This document shows positions 62,533 through 64,000 of a DNA stretch of 64,000 bases, piece after piece (within the stretch, counting starts at the first letter, position 1; every line of letters begins with the position of its first letter). Source of the DNA: CALCHA01 sp035548175 (GTDB lineage Bacteria > Planctomycetota > Phycisphaerae > WQYP01); contig DASZTO010000024.1 in the NCBI GenBank assembly GCA_035548175.1, positions 29,051 through 93,050 of the forward strand. Direction: 5' to 3'. Below the pieces are notes generated by a model. It did no database searches. It was given only the letters and a program-made list of their open reading frames with translations, and was not told the origin of the DNA. Position numbers and translations under genes: made by a program.

Positions 62533-62577
62533 ACTTTTCAACGCGCGGAAAAGTGGTAGTTCACGATGCGGGGGCCG

Positions 62578-62604
62578 AATTTTTTCCGGGACTAATTTTT
62601 TCCG
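62578..62604. repeat. direct repeat AATTTTTTCCG
   Basis: AATTTTTTCCG occurs at 62578-62588 and 62594-62604, 16 bases apart, shortly before the ribosome-binding site of the next gene. Confidence 0.75.
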
Positions 62605-62628
62605 CCCCACGATTTTTTGGAGACAGCC

Positions 62629-63195
62629 ATGAAAGCATCAAAGTCATCCGGCCTCAGCGATGCTACCATTAGGGCACTCGCCGAGGCACGGGATGGGGGG
62701 CTGGCGCTTCCTGGGCCGCTAACAGGGCGGCAGGCTCATTGGAAGCAGTGTCTGCCCTGGTGTCTCAAAGTTGAATACAGAGACAACGAAATGGGAGTGT
62801 TGCGTGAGTCCCTGGGTATCGCCGCCGAGCGAGACCAGCGATGGGAACTCTTGGAAGAGGCGCTTCGGCAGGGGGTGGTGCTGTTGCGCGTCATTAGACT
62901 TCACCCACGCTACCGGGTTTCGCCGGGAGAGACGCAGGCTCAACAGCAAGCTCGTTTGGATCGATGGCTTCCCAAGCCCTTCTTCGGCGATGCCCGAAGC
63001 CATAGCATTGGCTGGAGTTCGGCTGTGCGTTTTGCATCATTCTTTGCCGCCCGCTCAATCCCTTCAAGCACTGTCCACTTCCTCATCGGACAGGCGAAGT
63101 TCGACGCCATTTGGAGTCAACTGCGAGAGTCGGGGGCCGTAGGTCAGTGGGGAAATGCGGGGCGAATTTACTTGCTGTTAACCGTTGAGAAGTAA
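62629..63195 (+). CDS. hypothetical protein of the accessory segment
   Basis: A 188-residue cytoplasmic protein, starting MKASKSSGLSDATIRALAEA. GGAG lies six bases before ATG 62629. It has a Cys/Trp-rich early segment (HWKQCLPWCLKVEYRDNE), a basic middle and a C-terminal region with no recognised motif. Codon use is less GC-biased than in the chromosomal genes to the left, in line with a foreign origin. I can name no function. Confidence 0.55.
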   Translation: MKASKSSGLSDATIRALAEARDGGLALPGPLTGRQAHWKQCLPWCLKVEYRDNEMGVLRESLGIAAERDQRWELLEEALRQGVVLLRVIRLHPRYRVSPGETQAQQQARLDRWLPKPFFGDARSHSIGWSSAVRFASFFAARSIPSSTVHFLIGQAKFDAIWSQLRESGAVGQWGNAGRIYLLLTVEK

Positions 63196-63503
63196 GGGGA
63201 TGTCTCCTAACGCGAGCCAGTTTTTTCATCGATTCCCGAGGAAACTCCGGAAAACCTTCGGTTTGGGCGGGGGGCAACTCCAAAATTTTTGAGCGGGCCT
63301 TGGTAAATCTCACGCTGGGTTTTCTTACCATCCAGTGAGGCCGGAATTTGTCTTTCGGCAACTCGGGCGGGGCGGGGGTGCCTCCGTATCCTTTTTTTAA
63401 CGACCGGGGAAACCCGGCCCATCCGCATTTTCAGCGAAATTCGTTGAAGGGCCTATGGGGAAAGTGGAAGGGCGCTTTCAGCCCTAGTAACGGAGTCAAT
63501 GCT
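63196..63503 (+). other. 308-base non-coding stretch with several small hairpins
   Basis: No convincing gene. It contains AAACC-TTC-GGTTT (63252-63264), CCGGG-GAAA-CCCGG with a GNRA tetraloop (63404-63417) and AGGGC-GCTTTCA-GCCCT near 63467-63483. Together with T-rich stretches this could be a structured RNA or leader of the following small gene. Confidence 0.45.
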
Positions 63504-63707
63504 ATGACCAGCAAGGCAGTGAAAAAATTGTTCTACCGGGTGACGTTGCTGGGGATACTGGTATATGCGTGTCATACAGGCAACTGGGAGGGGGTGATTG
63601 GCGCATCCGTGCTGTGCGCCCGATGTAGCGGGGATTTGCGGGGGGCTGGTGCGGTAAAACTGATTCGAGCATGGCGGGACGTTGGCAAGCGGGACAAGGA
63701 TCACTAG
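63504..63707 (+). CDS. small hypothetical protein with one hydrophobic segment
   Basis: A 67-residue protein, MTSKAVKKLFYRVTLLGILV..., with a hydrophobic helix about residues 11-22, three Cys (residues 23, 38, 41; the last two in LCARCSGD) and a basic C-terminus. GGAG lies about ten bases before the ATG. The frame is open further upstream to 63348, but that part is unlike a protein and contains hairpins. Function unknown. Confidence 0.45.
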   Translation: MTSKAVKKLFYRVTLLGILVYACHTGNWEGVIGASVLCARCSGDLRGAGAVKLIRAWRDVGKRDKDH

Positions 63708-63856
63708 GCCCATTCTAGGAGGTCGATTTTCGTCATCGACGTATCAGCCGCTGAGGCGGTCGCCGTGTGTCCGGAGCGGATTCTGTACCTGGAAATCCAT
63801 CGAATGTTTTTCATCCCGGTAGAATTTCATAATTCAAGAAAACCGGCTTTGGATCG

Positions 63857-63885
63857 TTGACTACTGCTCTTTGAAAAAATAATGT
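63857..63885 (+). promoter_or_regulatory. candidate promoter for the transposase gene
   Basis: TTGACT (63857-63862), a 17-base spacer and TAATGT (63880-63885) lie 52 bases before the transposase ATG. The -35 is one base from consensus; the -10 is weaker. Confidence 0.4.
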
Positions 63886-63937
63886 AACTCAATCGCACGC
63901 CGCCTACGATGACTTGTCTCCAGGACAGGAGTCTGCG

Positions 63938-64000
63938 ATGAGGCCGAAAGGATCTTCGGCGGCATTGGAGCAGCGTCGCCGGTGCGCCGTGGCGATGCTG
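63938..64000 (+). CDS. start of a helix-turn-helix/IS630-type transposase (cut by the right edge)
   Basis: Only 21 codons are present: MRPKGSSAALEQRRRCAVAML. This is the typical start of IS630-type transposases or their stand-alone HTH subunits (MRPKGS..ALE.RRR.AV.L), where an HTH domain follows. AGGAG lies seven bases before the ATG. Whether an intact insertion sequence follows cannot be seen. Confidence 0.6.
   Translation, partial: MRPKGSSAALEQRRRCAVAML

Noticed and set aside
63228..63250. RNase P-like GAGGAAACTCCGG segment
   Set aside because: It resembles the P4 region by a few bases, but no other conserved RNase P blocks are present.

Overview
The window is GC-rich chromosomal DNA from what is most probably a planctomycete, perhaps of the Phycisphaerae type. 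The evidence is the pairing of a Gram-negative style outer-membrane and flagellar repertoire with planctomycete hallmarks: a FlbD/MotE-containing flagellar cluster, a vWA/VIT protein, small STN-domain secreted proteins, an EpsI-like exosortase accessory, a Rho factor with a long N-terminal extension, and abundant phrase-like intergenic repeats. The taxonomic call is inference, because no rRNA or complete tRNA gene was found.

Layout. 1-0.4 kb: 5' end of nuoM (minus). 0.7-3.9 kb: a plus-strand surface-glycan cluster (methyltransferase, GT2 glycosyltransferase, DUF2304 protein, polytopic membrane protein). 3.8-5.4 kb: glycine cleavage gcvT-gcvH (minus). 5.5-6.9 kb: SDR oxidoreductase and TlpA-like thioredoxin. 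6.9-9.6 kb: minus operon dapA, lipoprotein, LpxR-like lipid A deacylase. 9.8-16.8 kb: frr, a TPR-glycosyltransferase fusion, clpB, a low-molecular-weight phosphatase and a GT2 enzyme. 17.1-34.6 kb: a membrane TPR protein, then a flagellar block with a FlgN-like chaperone, an FlrB-type kinase, an FlrC-type sigma-54 activator, a sigma-54 promoter, flgB, flgC, fliE, fliF, fliG, fliH, fliI, fliJ, a motE-like gene, fliK, flgD, flgE and flbD. 34.8-40.2 kb: minus-strand EpsI-like protein and a 1507-residue TPR protein. 40.4-49.7 kb: lone receiver protein, tsf, an unknown secreted protein, a heme-motif (DUF3365-like) sensor kinase, a GT39-like membrane protein, coaE and rho with a strong terminator. 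49.8-62.3 kb: DUF5678/retropepsin pair, ABC exporter, VIT/vWA protein, ABC importer ATPase with binding lipoprotein but no permease, two paralogous STN-domain secreted proteins, GH125 mannosidase with a GNAT enzyme. 62.3-64 kb: an accessory segment with a tRNA-end-like remnant, unknown small genes and the start of a probable IS630-type transposase.

Three larger-scale observations stand out. First, the plus strand is G-rich from the left end to about 15.9 kb, C-rich from there to about 45.3 kb, and G-rich again afterwards. This holds for genes on both strands, so a roughly 30 kb block appears to have been inverted or moved. Second, the spacers inside the flagellar cluster and before the sensor kinase are built from short tandem units of 7, 8 or about 10 bp, each of a different sequence, ending 8-29 bases before a start codon. 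One of these families (TTCGTG units ending near AATTTACGTCG) recurs at four places. Third, several functional modules look incomplete within the window: exosortase accessories without an exosortase, an importer without a permease, and tsf and frr away from rpsB and pyrH.
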